Positions 9,536 through 20,599 of a stretch of 64,000 bases of DNA are shown here, piece by piece. A program made the translations under genes and the position numbers. Source of the DNA: Tribonema minus (Eukaryota; Sar; Xanthophyceae; Tribonematales; Tribonemataceae); contig JAFCMP010000538.1 of assembly GCA_017506865.1 (NCBI GenBank), forward strand, positions 558,001 to 622,000. Direction: 5' to 3'. The notes under the pieces were generated by a model. That model worked only from the letters and a program-made list of their open reading frames with translations, was not told where the DNA came from and ran no database searches. Within the stretch, counting starts at the first letter, position 1. Every line of letters starts with the position of its first letter.

Positions 9536-12500
9536 TCAAACGCCGCCGCCGCCAAATGGCATCTCGGGGTCCTCCCCTACGTCCTCCTCCATGTGCCCCC
9601 CCCCCCTGGATTCTGCCATGTGTGTCATGACACGGCCAGAGTACGCCATGTGGAGCGCTGCCGACAGTGCCGAGCGTAAGCGCGCCAGGGCGATGCCCTT
9701 GAGAGCTTTAGGGCGCGCTCCTCCGGGCACTGACATCCTGCTGGCATACTCCGTCGCCACAGCCTCCAGCAGCTTCCGCCCCTGCTCCCCGATGCTGCCA
9801 AATGACCCTATTGCCAATGTGGCAAGTTTGTAGCAATTCTGATCATAATGACCAGAATAGTGGGTAGTCTTGGCGGCCTCTTGGTCGCGGCAGCATCGCT
9901 CGGGGTCTGCTGCAGTCTTCGCCGCCCGCGACGCCACCTGTGCCTCGAAGCAGGTAACGTCCACCATGAGCGGTAGGTGGCGTGTCGGGTCGTCGTAACC
10001 GGTCACCGGGAAGGCGTCGGCAGGCAGCACGATGTCCATCCTGCGACTCCCCGGCGGCCCGGCGGACCCCAGAAACGGCGTGTAGTCCTCGTCCACCAGT
10101 CCCGTTTTGAGGTATTGCCGCAGGAGGCGCTGCGTGGCCCTCTTGACGCTATTGTGGACAATGGTGTCGTGCGCCTTGACGCGTGGCGCTTGACACAGCC
10201 GTGCATGCAGGGTGCCGCCCGGCGACTTCCCGCACAGCTTGCAGCCTGCCGTCTGCTCCTCTACTCCGATGGCGCGTTTGACGGCCAGCTGCCAGGATAG
10301 GCCATCGAACGAAGCCGTTGTGGAGTACATGGGCTCGTTGAGGAATGCCATGCCGATCGAGTGCATGTGGCGCTGCGACCGGAATCGAGCAAGTGCTTGC
10401 GTGCGTTGCGTGCCCTGCGGCAGCTGTTGCAGGTCCGCCTCCACCTTATCTGCAAGCTCGGTAGCGACGGCATCTGCAAGCGCACTCTGATTGGGGCGCT
10501 TCAGGCTACACTGCAACTGCAGAGCACTGGCGTCAAGTACGCAAGCAGCATCCGCACCAGTGCCACCACCTGCTGTCGGCCGCAGCGGCGGCTGCTGCGT
10601 AGGTGGTTGCTGCTGCAGTGGCGTTAGCGCTGGTGGCAGTATATGTTCCAGCTTGTCACCTGTTGCTGCACGTAGAGATGTGGCAGCTGTGGCGATCGTC
10701 CGCATGAGGGGCAGGCGCGCCACCTCTGCCGCTGCTGCGCCTTGTAGCATTGCTGGTGTGGAACGCGCAGCACCTGCATTGACGGCTGCCGCTGCTGCGT
10801 GCGCTGGTGCTGCAGCTGCGCCGCCTGCCGTTGCTGCTGCTGCCAGTGGTGTTGCTGCTGCCGCAGGTGTTGGTGCAGCACCTGCCGCATTGGCCGCTGC
10901 CACCGCCATTGCCGCTGTCGCAGCCGGCACGGTTGCGGCGCCGCCTGCCGACGCTGCTCCTGTTGCAGGTGCTGCAGCAGCCCTTAGGCTAGGAGGGCCT
11001 GTAGCAGCTGTGTTGCCTATGCCCGCAGCCGCTGCTGTTGATGCTGCAGTTAGTGATGCCGCCGAGGCCACTTGAGGTGCAACATGTGCTGCCGCTGCTG
11101 CAGCAGCCTCTGATGCTGGAGCAGATGCTGCTGCCGCCGCTGCTGCTGCCGCCGGAGTAGTTGCGCCGTGCGCCGCCGCTGCTGCTGCTGCCGCTGGTGC
11201 CGCCTGTGCTGCCGCCGCGGCCCCTGATCCAGCGGCAGCTGCGTCGTGTGTTGCCGGAATGGCTGCGCCATAAGCGCGGCCAGCCGCTGATGCAGTTGCC
11301 GCTGCCGGAGCGGTCGCGCCTCCACTGGCAACCGCCGCTGCCGCTGTAACAGTTGCCGCTGCTGATGCTGCTGGTGCTGGTGCTGCTGCCGCTGCTGCCG
11401 GTGCCGCTTGTGTTGCCGCATCCTCAGCAGCGTTGTCTGCAGCCGCTTGAGGAGCCGCCTGCTGCAGCACCCCCGCCCATCCAGAGAGTGCTGGTTGCAG
11501 CGCTTGCAACGTGCCCGCCACATACGCAGCATCAGCGATGTCGCAGGCGCTGGTAATGCCAAGGCCGCCATGCCGTGTTGGGAGTCGCGCTTGCTGTAAG
11601 GCTGGGCCGTGCGCTGCCAGATGGAAGTGGGCCCCACTTTGCTCAAACTGGCGCCAGGTCTGGCCTGGTGGCTGCAGGCCCATTGAGTGCTCAAGCACCC
11701 ACTGCGTGACCCGATCCCACTCCTTGGCGGCTGGCGCTGTCTGCGTAGTGGGAATGGTGCGCAGGCAGTACGTCATGCGAGGCACCACGCAGTAGCGCAG
11801 TAACCTGAACATAGCCCTCGGAGATGTCAGGCGCGCGCATCGCTCTGCAAATCGAGCCCCTGCCCCGCCTGCACCCGCTTCCCTGCGCAGCCATGCGTCC
11901 ACAAAGCTGCTGTGGCCCACCGGCACCCCCAGCAACACAGCTCCACGGTTCTGATTTTCATCCGTATCCCCCACTAGCTGAACGCCCAGCTGCTGCAGCA
12001 GTTGCCGCTCGTGGTCTGTCACCACATGCCCCCTGCCAGGCAGCGCGCGTGACTTGGTGAGGTTTAGCTCCAGCCCCACCTCCGCAAAGTGTTGTTTGAG
12101 CTGCGCCACCGCCTGTATGTCATCCTGAGTCAGCGTGCAAGCGCCTGTTCGGACGTTGGCATCGTCCATGTAGGCGCCCATCCGCCTCCGCGCGCGCTGC
12201 GCAGCCGCCGCCTCATTGAACCGTTTCAAGCACTGAGCAATGGCGCCGCAGAAGAGCATCGGTGCCGCGGGGTCCCCCTGCTTAAGCCCGCGCTGAGACA
12301 TGATGATGCGTGTGGAGCCGTCAACGTGCTGGAATAGCAGGCGTGGCCGAGTGCGAACGTATGTGCCGATGAAGTAGTCGAGGAAGTCCGGCAGCTGTGC
12401 TGCTACCCATTCCGCTGCCGCCAGGACGAACACCATGTTGAAGGCATTCTTGAGGTCCAGCATGAACTGCCAGTGACCGAGCTCATACGCGAGTTTGCCG

Positions 12501-14875
12501 GCCATGGCCGCTTTCTCCGCTCCTGCTGAGACGGCTACCCCATACTGCCCGTCTGGCTCAAGGAGCTCCGCCAGGAAGTCTTTGCGGTCTGCCACGTACA
12601 CCGAAGTGCATAGTCGCTGCAGCACCTCGCCGCAAACGATGGGCCGCTGCTTAGCTGTACCATCTTCCTGTTGTTCTGCAAGTGGCGTCAGGCGCCCCGC
12701 GCCATGCAACTGCCAGAAGGCATCCGGCAGCCGCGCAGCCTCCCGCATAACGGTCTGAAGCCACCGTGTGAGGACAGCAGCAAACTCATGCCGTCCCCAG
12801 CTTGTGCGTAGCGCATCCTGCAGGTGGCTGTAGCGCAGCCCCGATGGGCCTGCTCCACTGTAAGGGCTTGCTCGCTGGATGAGCTTGGCAACCGTCTCTG
12901 GCTCAATTCCCTCCCCCTGTAACAGGCTGAGTTCTGCTGGCATGTCGGCTGCTTTCGCCACAAGCTGATCAACCATGCCGGATAGCTCATGGAGTTGTTC
13001 CCCTGGCGCAGCGGGGGGGTGTTTGGACTGCATGGCGGCAAAGCAGTCATCATCAGGTATCGCCACCGTTTTGGGCTGAAGGAAACGCGCTGCCTGCTGT
13101 AGCCCCCCCCGTGTGCCCATGCACTGTAGGACGTAGGCGTTGATCGCTGCCTCCGTTTGCTGGCGCGCGCGCCAGCGCCGGTGCGCACGCGCGTGTGCGA
13201 GGAGCGCTGGCACCAACCGGTCAAGCTCACCGCGTGCCAACATTCTGATTCTGTCGGAGCGAGTGATGCCAGGTGCGCCATCGGTGGAGGTGATGAGTGA
13301 TGGCATGAGGTGGTGTAGAATCGTGGATCTTTGCAGTCGCTGCACCCGCCCTGCAGAATCTGGCTCCCGCGCCGCATTGACGAACATCGTCATTGTGTGT
13401 GCCAACAGATGTGTTGCTGCGTTCTCCAGTGCAGCTCCCACATAGCGACGATTGCGTGGTCTAGCAAGGCTTCTAGTTGTCGCGAACTGCAGCTTGCACA
13501 GCTCATCGAGGCTGATGCTGTCAAGCACTGCTGCGACTGCGGGGGTTGAGATGGTCCACGTGAAAAGCCCACCTGCCCCACCTGCTGCGCCTGCAGGGCC
13601 TGGCGCTGCCGCTGCTGTCGCCGCACCTGCCGCTCTGGGACCCCCTCCGCCGCCGCCGCGGCCGCCACGACCACAGCCTCGTCCGCCGCTGTCGCTGCTG
13701 CGACCGCTGCCACGGCCACCGCGGCCGTTTTGAGTTCGCGCGCCACTGCCGCTGTTGCTAGCACCGCCGCTGCGGCTGCTGGCATCACTGCTGCGGCCGT
13801 TGCCAGCGCCGCTGTCCTTAGTACAGGCTGCACTGCCGCCGCCGGCACCGCTGCTGCTGCCGCCTCCGGTTCTGCTGCCGCTAGTCGCTCTGCTACTGCT
13901 GATGTCTGCATCATTGCTGCCGCTGCGAACGCGTCCTCCATTGCCACGTCCGCGCCCTCCACTGCGACCCCGACCCCCTCGTGTAGCACTGCTGCCCCCG
14001 CGTTCCGGCCTCTTTGAGCTGCCGGAGGAGCTGCTGCCACCAGCCTGAGCAGCAGGTGCCTGCTGCGCGTGCGCTGGTCCCTTTACGTAGGGGTTGCCGA
14101 TGGGTGTGCACGCCGGTTGCTGCTGTGGCAGCGACGTGGTAGCTGTTGCCGTCGATGCATCAGGTGCTAGCGGTGCTGCTGATGCTGTTGTTGACAATGT
14201 TGCCGCCACTGCAGCGGGTGAAGTGATAGGCCTGCATTTGCGGCAGTGCTTGCCCGCGCTGGCATCGCTGCTGTCCACTCTGAATGTCTTGTTGGCATGA
14301 AACAGGTTTTTGCACAAGGCACACTCGGTGTAGATGGTTTGCAAGTGCGACGTGCTGAGGTCGGAGCGCTCCAGGAACGTTGTTGCTGTCCCACTGTGGT
14401 GTTTGCGCTGGTGCTTCGCCGCGATGTGGGCGTTTAACCTCTGCTGTAACGAGAGCAGCGACATGCCCTTCTTCACCACGAGGTCGCATAAGTTGCACTT
14501 GTACTCCGGGTCCGCACTGCCTCCACCTCCAGCTTCGTCGTCTAGCATCAGACGTTGCTGTTCCAGACTGTTATGACCTGTTCTAGAGCGCTTGACTGCA
14601 CTTTGCCCGCCCGTGTGCTCCCCTTCGCCTGTTTGATCGGAAATTGACCAACCGTCATTCTGTACCCTCTTGCGTTTGTGCGCTGCGCGTCCGTCTCCAG
14701 TTGCTCTGCTGCTGCCACTCGTGCCATCGTCCTGTTGACAAGCGCCATTGCCATCTGCAGCACTGGTGCTAATATCCTGCGCTTGTGCGCACGCTAGATC
14801 GGATTCCTTGCATTTCTGCGCTGATTCAGAGTTGGCAATACGGGCCTCCCGCCGCCGCCATGATATTCTTTTCAT
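9536..14875 (-). CDS. Retrotransposon A polyprotein: zinc fingers, reverse transcriptase, restriction-like endonuclease
   Basis: This is an intact 1779-codon ORF. Near residues 125-160 is a Cys2His2 finger (CNLCD...H...H), followed by a Cys-x2-Cys pair at about residues 185-215. A low-complexity Gly/Ser/Arg region spans about 290-430. The reverse transcriptase occupies about 730-960: LDLKNAFNMV (motif A), GLKQGDPAAPMLF, AYMDDANV (catalytic DD) and LNLTKS. An extremely Ala-rich linker of about 250-300 residues separates it from a C-terminal CKLCG...HARLC finger (about 1545). That is followed by RMDIVLP and MVDVTCFE (about 1612-1645), which fit the CCHC plus PD-(D/E)xK-like endonuclease module of early-branching non-LTR elements (R2, NeSL, CRE groups). 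No apurinic-type endonuclease is seen. The ORF is undisrupted and may be active. Confidence 0.85.
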   Translation of the reverse strand: MKRISWRRREARIANSESAQKCKESDLACAQAQDISTSAADGNGACQQDDGTSGSSRATGDGRAAHKRKRVQNDGWSISDQTGEGEHTGGQSAVKRSRTGHNSLEQQRLMLDDEAGGGGSADPEYKCNLCDLVVKKGMSLLSLQQRLNAHIAAKHQRKHHSGTATTFLERSDLSTSHLQTIYTECALCKNLFHANKTFRVDSSDASAGKHCRKCRPITSPAAVAATLSTTASAAPLAPDASTATATTSLPQQQPACTPIGNPYVKGPAHAQQAPAAQAGGSSSSGSSKRPERGGSSATRGGRGRSGGRGRGNGGRVRSGSNDADISSSRATSGSRTGGGSSSGAGGGSAACTKDSGAGNGRSSDASSRSGGASNSGSGARTQNGRGGRGSGRSSDSGGRGCGRGGRGGGGGGPRAAGAATAAAAPGPAGAAGGAGGLFTWTISTPAVAAVLDSISLDELCKLQFATTRSLARPRNRRYVGAALENAATHLLAHTMTMFVNAAREPDSAGRVQRLQRSTILHHLMPSLITSTDGAPGITRSDRIRMLARGELDRLVPALLAHARAHRRWRARQQTEAAINAYVLQCMGTRGGLQQAARFLQPKTVAIPDDDCFAAMQSKHPPAAPGEQLHELSGMVDQLVAKAADMPAELSLLQGEGIEPETVAKLIQRASPYSGAGPSGLRYSHLQDALRTSWGRHEFAAVLTRWLQTVMREAARLPDAFWQLHGAGRLTPLAEQQEDGTAKQRPIVCGEVLQRLCTSVYVADRKDFLAELLEPDGQYGVAVSAGAEKAAMAGKLAYELGHWQFMLDLKNAFNMVFVLAAAEWVAAQLPDFLDYFIGTYVRTRPRLLFQHVDGSTRIIMSQRGLKQGDPAAPMLFCGAIAQCLKRFNEAAAAQRARRRMGAYMDDANVRTGACTLTQDDIQAVAQLKQHFAEVGLELNLTKSRALPGRGHVVTDHERQLLQQLGVQLVGDTDENQNRGAVLLGVPVGHSSFVDAWLRREAGAGGAGARFAERCARLTSPRAMFRLLRYCVVPRMTYCLRTIPTTQTAPAAKEWDRVTQWVLEHSMGLQPPGQTWRQFEQSGAHFHLAAHGPALQQARLPTRHGGLGITSACDIADAAYVAGTLQALQPALSGWAGVLQQAAPQAAADNAAEDAATQAAPAAAAAAPAPAASAAATVTAAAAVASGGATAPAAATASAAGRAYGAAIPATHDAAAAGSGAAAAAQAAPAAAAAAAAHGATTPAAAAAAAAASAPASEAAAAAAAHVAPQVASAASLTAASTAAAAGIGNTAATGPPSLRAAAAPATGAASAGGAATVPAATAAMAVAAANAAGAAPTPAAAATPLAAAATAGGAAAAPAHAAAAAVNAGAARSTPAMLQGAAAAEVARLPLMRTIATAATSLRAATGDKLEHILPPALTPLQQQPPTQQPPLRPTAGGGTGADAACVLDASALQLQCSLKRPNQSALADAVATELADKVEADLQQLPQGTQRTQALARFRSQRHMHSIGMAFLNEPMYSTTASFDGLSWQLAVKRAIGVEEQTAGCKLCGKSPGGTLHARLCQAPRVKAHDTIVHNSVKRATQRLLRQYLKTGLVDEDYTPFLGSAGPPGSRRMDIVLPADAFPVTGYDDPTRHLPLMVDVTCFEAQVASRAAKTAADPERCCRDQEAAKTTHYSGHYDQNCYKLATLAIGSFGSIGEQGRKLLEAVATEYASRMSVPGGARPKALKGIALARLRSALSAALHMAYSGRVMTHMAESRGGGHMEEDVGEDPEMPFGGGGV
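10640..11450 (-). repeat. Alanine-rich low-complexity insert between RT and endonuclease of element A
   Basis: GCN-type codons dominate about 800 bp and encode an Ala tract broken by Pro, Thr, Val and Gly. Its position as a flexible linker inside an otherwise conserved polyprotein is unusual. The length is likely to vary between copies. Confidence 0.8.
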
Positions 14876-15311
14876 GATCTCTGCTACGCCATGGTGCTAC
14901 ATGCTACAGCTACATACCTATCCGCATCTCGTGGAGGCCTACGGTAGTTGTACTACTAGTTCATAATGCGGTCAGGGGAGAATTGTGACGCCCCAGCGGC
15001 TGGCACTGCATGCAGAGCTGTACCAGGCAGACTGATAACAGAGAAGTCCTACGTGCATTCCGGAGTATCCACGAGTGTAGAGTATGCGTCGACAGCTTGA
15101 ATCACGCATTGGGCGACTTGCACAGCGGCTGAGAGCAGCGGCATGTAACAGCACAGCAAAGTGGCAGCCTGCATCATGATTCTGCGCGCATACCCTGCGC
15201 TGGTACACTGTTTTTTCCTGCGGATTGGAGTATGAGGCATGCACGAGAGCACGCTCTGCACTGTGGCTGTCACTCTCTGGCCGTCTGTAGCAACTTTGAG
15301 ACGCAGACCGG

Positions 15312-15350
15312 GGTAGGGTTAGGGTTAGGGGTGAAGGTTAGGGTTAGGGC
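15312..15350. repeat. Interstitial telomere-type repeat (TTAGGG)n
   Basis: About five TTAGGG-like units with slight interruptions lie in the spacer between element A and the next Crinkler-type gene. Confidence 0.8.
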
Positions 15351-15533
15351 TGGGCGTGGTCAGTGTCGCCATGCGCACTGCTCGGCAGGCATCACACTAG
15401 ACGCCAGCAGCTACTTGCACTGTGTCACGGCAGTTCAGGTACTATGGCAGCACATACACTGCCGTAGGTGCAAGCTCAATTTCAACAGGTCATCATCAAC
15501 GACGCTCACCTGGCCACCGTAGAAAGTCCTCAT

Positions 15534-15905
15534 GCGCGGCGCCTATTTAAAATCTACGAGCCAGAGTGACGTTAGCCTGTGGTCACAACGCGCTAGGTGA
15601 GAGCAGAGTTCAGCACTCTCACACTGACCTGAGAAAAGAGGCATAAACGCAGTTGCGCGTGCCTCTGCCTGTGCATAACGAAAGAAAATGCCAAGCAGAA
15701 GTGAACAAGAAAAAGCACCAGTCTCTTACATGAGCTGGACGTGCAACATCTCTGGGGATTGCCATCACTGAACACATGCCAACGGTGACAACAAGAGTCG
15801 ATGTCGCTGATGCGGATGGTATGACGGCATTGTCCACACCATTGGGCTTATGTCAGCTTAAACGGTGACAACAAATGTTGATGTGGATGTCATAAAAAAC
15901 TTCAG
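15534..15905 (-). repeat. Interspersed repeat R, minus-strand copy (partial)
   Basis: This is the reverse complement of a sequence found at about 21440-21775 and, more diverged, at about 39690-40000. Shared landmarks are GCACTGGCAGAGGCACGC, CACTTCTGC(T/C)TGGCA and a GTGTGGAC(A/G)ATGCCG(A/T)C stretch. No coding capacity, terminal repeat or target duplication was recognised, so its class is unknown. Confidence 0.7.
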
Positions 15906-17850
15906 AATTCCCCAGTAAAATTTCAAGCAGATGACAGCGGGCACGCACTGCACTGCCAGCTGCAGTGTGGCACGTGCAAGCTCAGGCTGCCATCATACGA
16001 TGGTGAGTGTATGCGGACCTGACTGCAGTATCATGATCACTGGCAGCCTGCATCTCAGTGACGCTGAATCATCGGATGTATGGCCATTGTCTAGCGTAAC
16101 GGTCGATGTACTCTCTGGAACCTAGGCTGTGGAGCACTGTTTCCGTGCCGGCCCGGTTGAAAGGCTTAAAGCTGCAGCTGCATGTTTATGACTGCCAGTG
16201 ACAGTCACTCCAGCATGGGGCAACAGGCCTTGTAGTTGTGGGGCACCCCTCTTCAAAGTTTATGAGATTTGAACTGAATTCACTATTGGTGGGCCTCCAA
16301 GAGCCTGCAAGCACTGTGGCACATGTGCAGGGGCAGGAACAACCGCCGGCGCACCTGGTTCAGAAACTTCACAAGAAGTGTCATGCGTCCAAATTGGCGG
16401 GGGCTCGAGGAAGCCCTTTGCAGCAGTGTTGCAGTTTTGCATGCTTTGGCAGTGCGCCATCCCTGCATGGATTATGCGCGCGAGAACGGCTGCGCGTGCT
16501 GCAAATTCGTGCTCAGGGCTGTACCTGACTGCAGCCTTAGTTAGAGTTCACTGTAGTATTGTGCAAATGACGATTCCAGCATAGTCGTGCAATCGCCCAA
16601 TCGCCGCCTGCCCCGCGCTTGTTAGGGTTAAGGTTACGGTTAGGGTTCAAGACCTGCCCCACTGGTGCGCTGTGTGCGATGGCAGAGCTGCCCTGTGTGC
16701 GCGGCGGCGCTACTGGCTGTGCTGCACATGTCGTACCCAACTGTGTCAAGTGGCTGCTGTCTTGTGAAGTCCATGTGCATGGTGCTATATGTTTCTTAAT
16801 TTTTTAAAGGTAAAGCAAGGATTCAGGGTTTGGAGTGAACTGAACTCACACCTTGGCCAACCCTAGCAAGGTGGTACATGGTTTATTCTGCTGTAAGCAG
16901 AATAAAAAGGCACGCAAAATACATGAAGGCGCTGCATCTGACGTTGGGGCTTATCGCTAGTGCGGTGAGCTTAGCCTTCGTGCGTCTTCCTTCACTACAA
17001 CAAAGCGGTGTTGGCGCATGTGCTAAAGGTAGGTGGGTTTTCACACACAAAAGCGTGGGAATGGTTGCAACGTTGTTCTGTTTTTCGCAGCCCACCTGGT
17101 ATGCTTCGAGTTACGACTATCGTGCAGGATCTAGATATGCTTTGCCTGCAAAATTCAGGCGTTTTTTCTTAACGTGCCCGCTGCTTCCACCGCCTTAGGG
17201 GCTCGAAGCCTGTCCACGCACAGGGCTGGCAATGCAATCCCTGCGAGGGCACTAATGACTTCCGACCTGCGACTAAGGTGGCAGCGAAGTGAGTTTGCTG
17301 AACGTTACGTCGCGCATTAGCATTCCCTACTATCTACGTTGTTCACAGGTCATTTAGCCGCCACTGGAGAGCCTGTCGGGTGTGAGCAAACCTGGTGACC
17401 TGCTTGGGGAATAGCAGTTCATCACATGGCAAATTTTCCACACATCCAGTAGGCTATTGGGAGCTCTACTGTAGCACGCTGGTCATGATGATTGCAAAAA
17501 AGGTCATCACTTGCTTTATGGTAGTGTGGCAGATGCATGTCCAGGTGCCACTGCTGTGTTGTCGGCCCAGTTGCATGCATTCACATCATGTCGTATCATG
17601 CTGGCAGCAGTTCAACGCCCGCTTGACCACCACATATTGCCTAAATTACTAGTCAACTAAGCTGGGGATGCTGACAGTTCATGTGCATGTACCCCAGGGT
17701 GTGAAGCCGCACGCCAAGCGCGATCAAATCATACAAGCCACATTGTTCAATTCCAACGAACTCTGAGCCTCAGGCTGCATGCGTGGAGCTTTGCCGCTGA
17801 TTTGCTACTTGCACACATGTACCTTCCCGGTCCTTCCGTGTATGTGCAAA
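15906..17850. other. Gene-poor spacer
   Basis: It contains a degenerate telomere-type stretch at about 16618-16650 (GTTAGGGTTAAGGTTACGGT and following). No supported gene was found. Short open frames here lack codon structure and splice partners. Confidence 0.4.
16618..16650. repeat. Degenerate interstitial telomere-type repeat
   Basis: Four TTAGGG-related units, two with single substitutions, suggest an old island. Confidence 0.65.
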
Positions 17851-17851
17851 C

Positions 17852-20540
17852 TTGGAGGCGTTTGCAGCAAAGCTGTCGACCGCGCGAGTAGACGCCAACG
17901 GCATCCTGAATCTGGAACCCACTTACTGCTTCAATACGCTATGCCCGGACATCTACGTGAGGGACGTGTATGGAACGCTCTATGACAGCATCAGGAACGT
18001 TACGGCGCCGGCGCCGGACGGTTCCAGGAGAGCGCGCAAGGTTCTCGTCACCGGCAGCGAGGGCTGCGGCAAGAGCGTCGTGCTCTTCTACTTCCTGTGG
18101 CGGCTGCGCACGGAGGGGAAGACTGTGGTAGTGGAGGAGGGATACAGGCAGTTCTTCCGCTTTGCAGCCGACGGCAGCGTCGTCCGCGGCTCGAGGGACG
18201 ACTTCTTCTCCGCTGGCTACTTCTGTGAGAAGGTGAGAGCGCAAGAAGCAGTTGAAGTTGAAGTTGAAATGAACGCTGCAGAAATCGTCCCGTAGCAAAG
18301 TACTCGTACTACTAGCTATCATCGGTTTATCTTGTGTGCCTACAGCCCAGCTGCGCTTGTCCTGGCATGGCATCACCCCTGTGCTTGTGATATGAACTGT
18401 AGTGATACTAACTACAACGTTCAGCATGTAATTGCAAGTTTTTGATCTGATGTCGCATGCAGCTACCATAACGACAACGGTCTCGTGACACAAACTTCAT
18501 CAAACAGAACCACAGCCACAGCAGCTGACTATTTGCAGCCGGTCAGCGCGAACAAGAAAGAGCTCAGTGTTATGAGGGGCCAGTAGAAACCAATCGTAGT
18601 GTCACACCGCGCACGTTCTTCAAAAAGCAGGGAACTTTTAGCGAAACCACGGGGCAAGGCACTTGAGCTGGCCTTAGCAAATATCACAAGTGAATGTGCG
18701 CCTGGAGAAAAGTGTGTGGTGCTCTAAGGTCTGTTGGACAAATTCAGTACCCCTTGCAGCAGTGTGATAATCATATTTTATCAAAAGAGTACCCAATTGT
18801 CTTGTACCTTGGTAAGTGGAATGTGCCATCACCTCCCACAAATGCGACCTTGCGCGTGATTGTATTGCTACGGGAGCCGGCAACTCACGCATAAGCTACT
18901 ACGGTTGTGATCGATGGCCGTCACACACGACCTGCATGCATACTCGTTGCGCTAGTATTCCTCAAACGTACCCTTGCGCTATCACTTGTACTAGCTTGAC
19001 GTCAGTGTTGCCAGATTTGTGATGCTAGAATCCAGCTAGCTTTTCAATCAGACCACAGCATTCAACACAATGCATGCATACATTGCTGCTAAACATTTTG
19101 CTCAGGCTGCAGCCGTGACGGCACGCACGACACACCATCCTGCCGCTGTATATCCTCGTTTCCCTTCGTTTGAGAATCCAAAAACCATGTAAATATAGAG
19201 TTTGCAGAGTATGCATGCGCACGATTACAACCTCCACGCCGTTGGGAGCTGCTGCCCAGTGCCAGGGTGCCCTAATGTGTAACCCACCAGCAACACAGCT
19301 ACCACTACTGACACCACTACTACTACTCCTACCACTACCGCTACATAATGCACTGTGGTGCCGGCTGCTCCTGTTGCAGCAGTCATCTTGCTGTATAGCT
19401 TCAGCAATATTGCGTCAAAAACAGGCCCTGCTAGGATTTGTTCAAGTCTTGTTGGCCAGATGCGACAACTGTAGCGTTGTTAACACAAGCCCTAGATGTG
19501 CAACTTCATTGTAGGAATAAGGTGTTCATAAATGTTTTGTTGCAGCGCTTATAGAGAAACACTGAATATTATTCACAAGAAGCACATTGACATTCGGCAG
19601 GTGTATACCTGTACAAAGCTGCAGCCAATGGAAAGCGTCAGTCTGCCAGCAGTACTTAGTGGTTGGCTGCCACGCCATGCTGGGCCTAGAGTCCACGGTG
19701 AATTTCACAAAGTTTCAAGGCTGCTCTGTTGTGAACCTCGCCTGCATTTGACTTGGCGATGATCTCCCCACAGCATAATAGGATCTATATGGTTGCTGCT
19801 CAGTGTTTGTCCAAGCACGGCAGGGCTGTCACTGACTCTCTCTTTAATTGCCTACACACATATGACTTGTGACTGAGACTCATAACTCGCACGTCACGCA
19901 GGACGCCTGGTGCCTCAGCGACCCCGAGGCAGAAAAAGAGCCATACGCGCAGTTTCACGGAGTCACCGTTGCCTTCAGGCCACTCGAAGAGGAGTACTTT
20001 CGCCGGTTCACGCGACCCAGCTGGGGCCCCTGTGAGCTGCGCTACTTGCCGGTGTGGAGCGAGCAGGAGATTGAGCACTGCTGCAAGCACCTGCCGGCGT
20101 GGCAGCAGCGCCACTCCTGGGAGGGCGCCCAAGCGCTGTTTGCCGAGTGGGGGGGGCTGGTGCTCTTCATCGAACGCAACAACGACCTGCACAAGCCGTG
20201 GCTGCAGTCAGCGTGCGTATACGCAGCACATTATGGCATCTGTCAGGCGGCGTTGGCAGCTATGCCGGAGCCACGTGAACCTAACACGCATAAGGTGGAC
20301 TATGACATGGTGTTTAACATATTTTCCAACGACAATGAGACGTACCACCTGGACTGGGCCTCAGACTACGCGAAGCAGCGGGTGCTGTCCAGGACCACAC
20401 AAAAGCCAGAGGAAATTGTTGCAGAGTTTAGCGATGCTGCACGGTTTTGGCCACAGCTCGGCAAACTTGCGGGGGACCTGACGGAGGGGTTTGCAAAGGG
20501 GGAGCTGCAGAAAGTGACCGGCGTTGATTCATTCATATAA
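17852..20540 (+). CDS. Crinkler/RHS-type P-loop NTPase (copy 1)
   Basis: Two exons are visible: about 17852-18232, ending CEK before GTGAGAG, and 19902-20540 after ACGCAG. Exon 1 carries VLVTGSEGCGKSV (Walker A) and FYFLWRLRTEGKTVVV. Exon 2 starts AWCLSDPEAE, where the conserved hydrophobic-Asp Walker B is expected, then LPVWSEQEIEHC and FAEWGGLVLF. The order matches NTPases of Crinkler effectors and retrotransposon-hot-spot (RHS) proteins, which have a GKS motif, a 'WYLvD' motif and 'PvWs.eE...GG'. The usual Arg after GG is absent. The ORF ends soon after the NTPase module, with no nuclease or kinase effector domain seen. The 5' end is unclear: unlike copies 2 and 3, no AG precedes LEAFAAKL, so an upstream exon or a lost acceptor is possible. 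This is the most diverged member of the set. The 1.67-kb intron holds nothing I recognise. Confidence 0.65.
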
Positions 20541-20599
20541 GGGCTTCACAATACCTCAGCTCGGCACGAGGGCAACACATTGAGGAAGCATTCTACTTC

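Larger units (their letters stand above)
9428..14960 (-). mobile_element. Non-LTR retrotransposon, family A (restriction-like endonuclease type)
   Basis: This is one long ORF plus a short 3' UTR, with no LTRs and no poly(A) tail. In the sense direction the 3' UTR ends ...GAGAATTAATAAAAA and is followed by GTACATCAG. The same 3' end is found at about 41090-41271, 46050-46135 and 46574-46680 as truncated fragments, which defines the right terminus at about 9428. The 5' boundary is not defined; 14960 is only a guess beyond the ATG. I could not find the matching target-site duplication upstream. Confidence 0.85.

Noticed and set aside
12160-12185. YMDD box suggesting a retrovirus or pararetrovirus
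   Set aside because: No gag, integrase, RNase H, LTR or protease of that type. The order RT then CCHC plus restriction-like endonuclease fits a non-LTR element.
13390-14040. Long open frame in another phase of the element A coding region, Ala/Val-rich
   Set aside because: Shadow of the GC-rich repetitive part of the retrotransposon ORF. No motif of its own.
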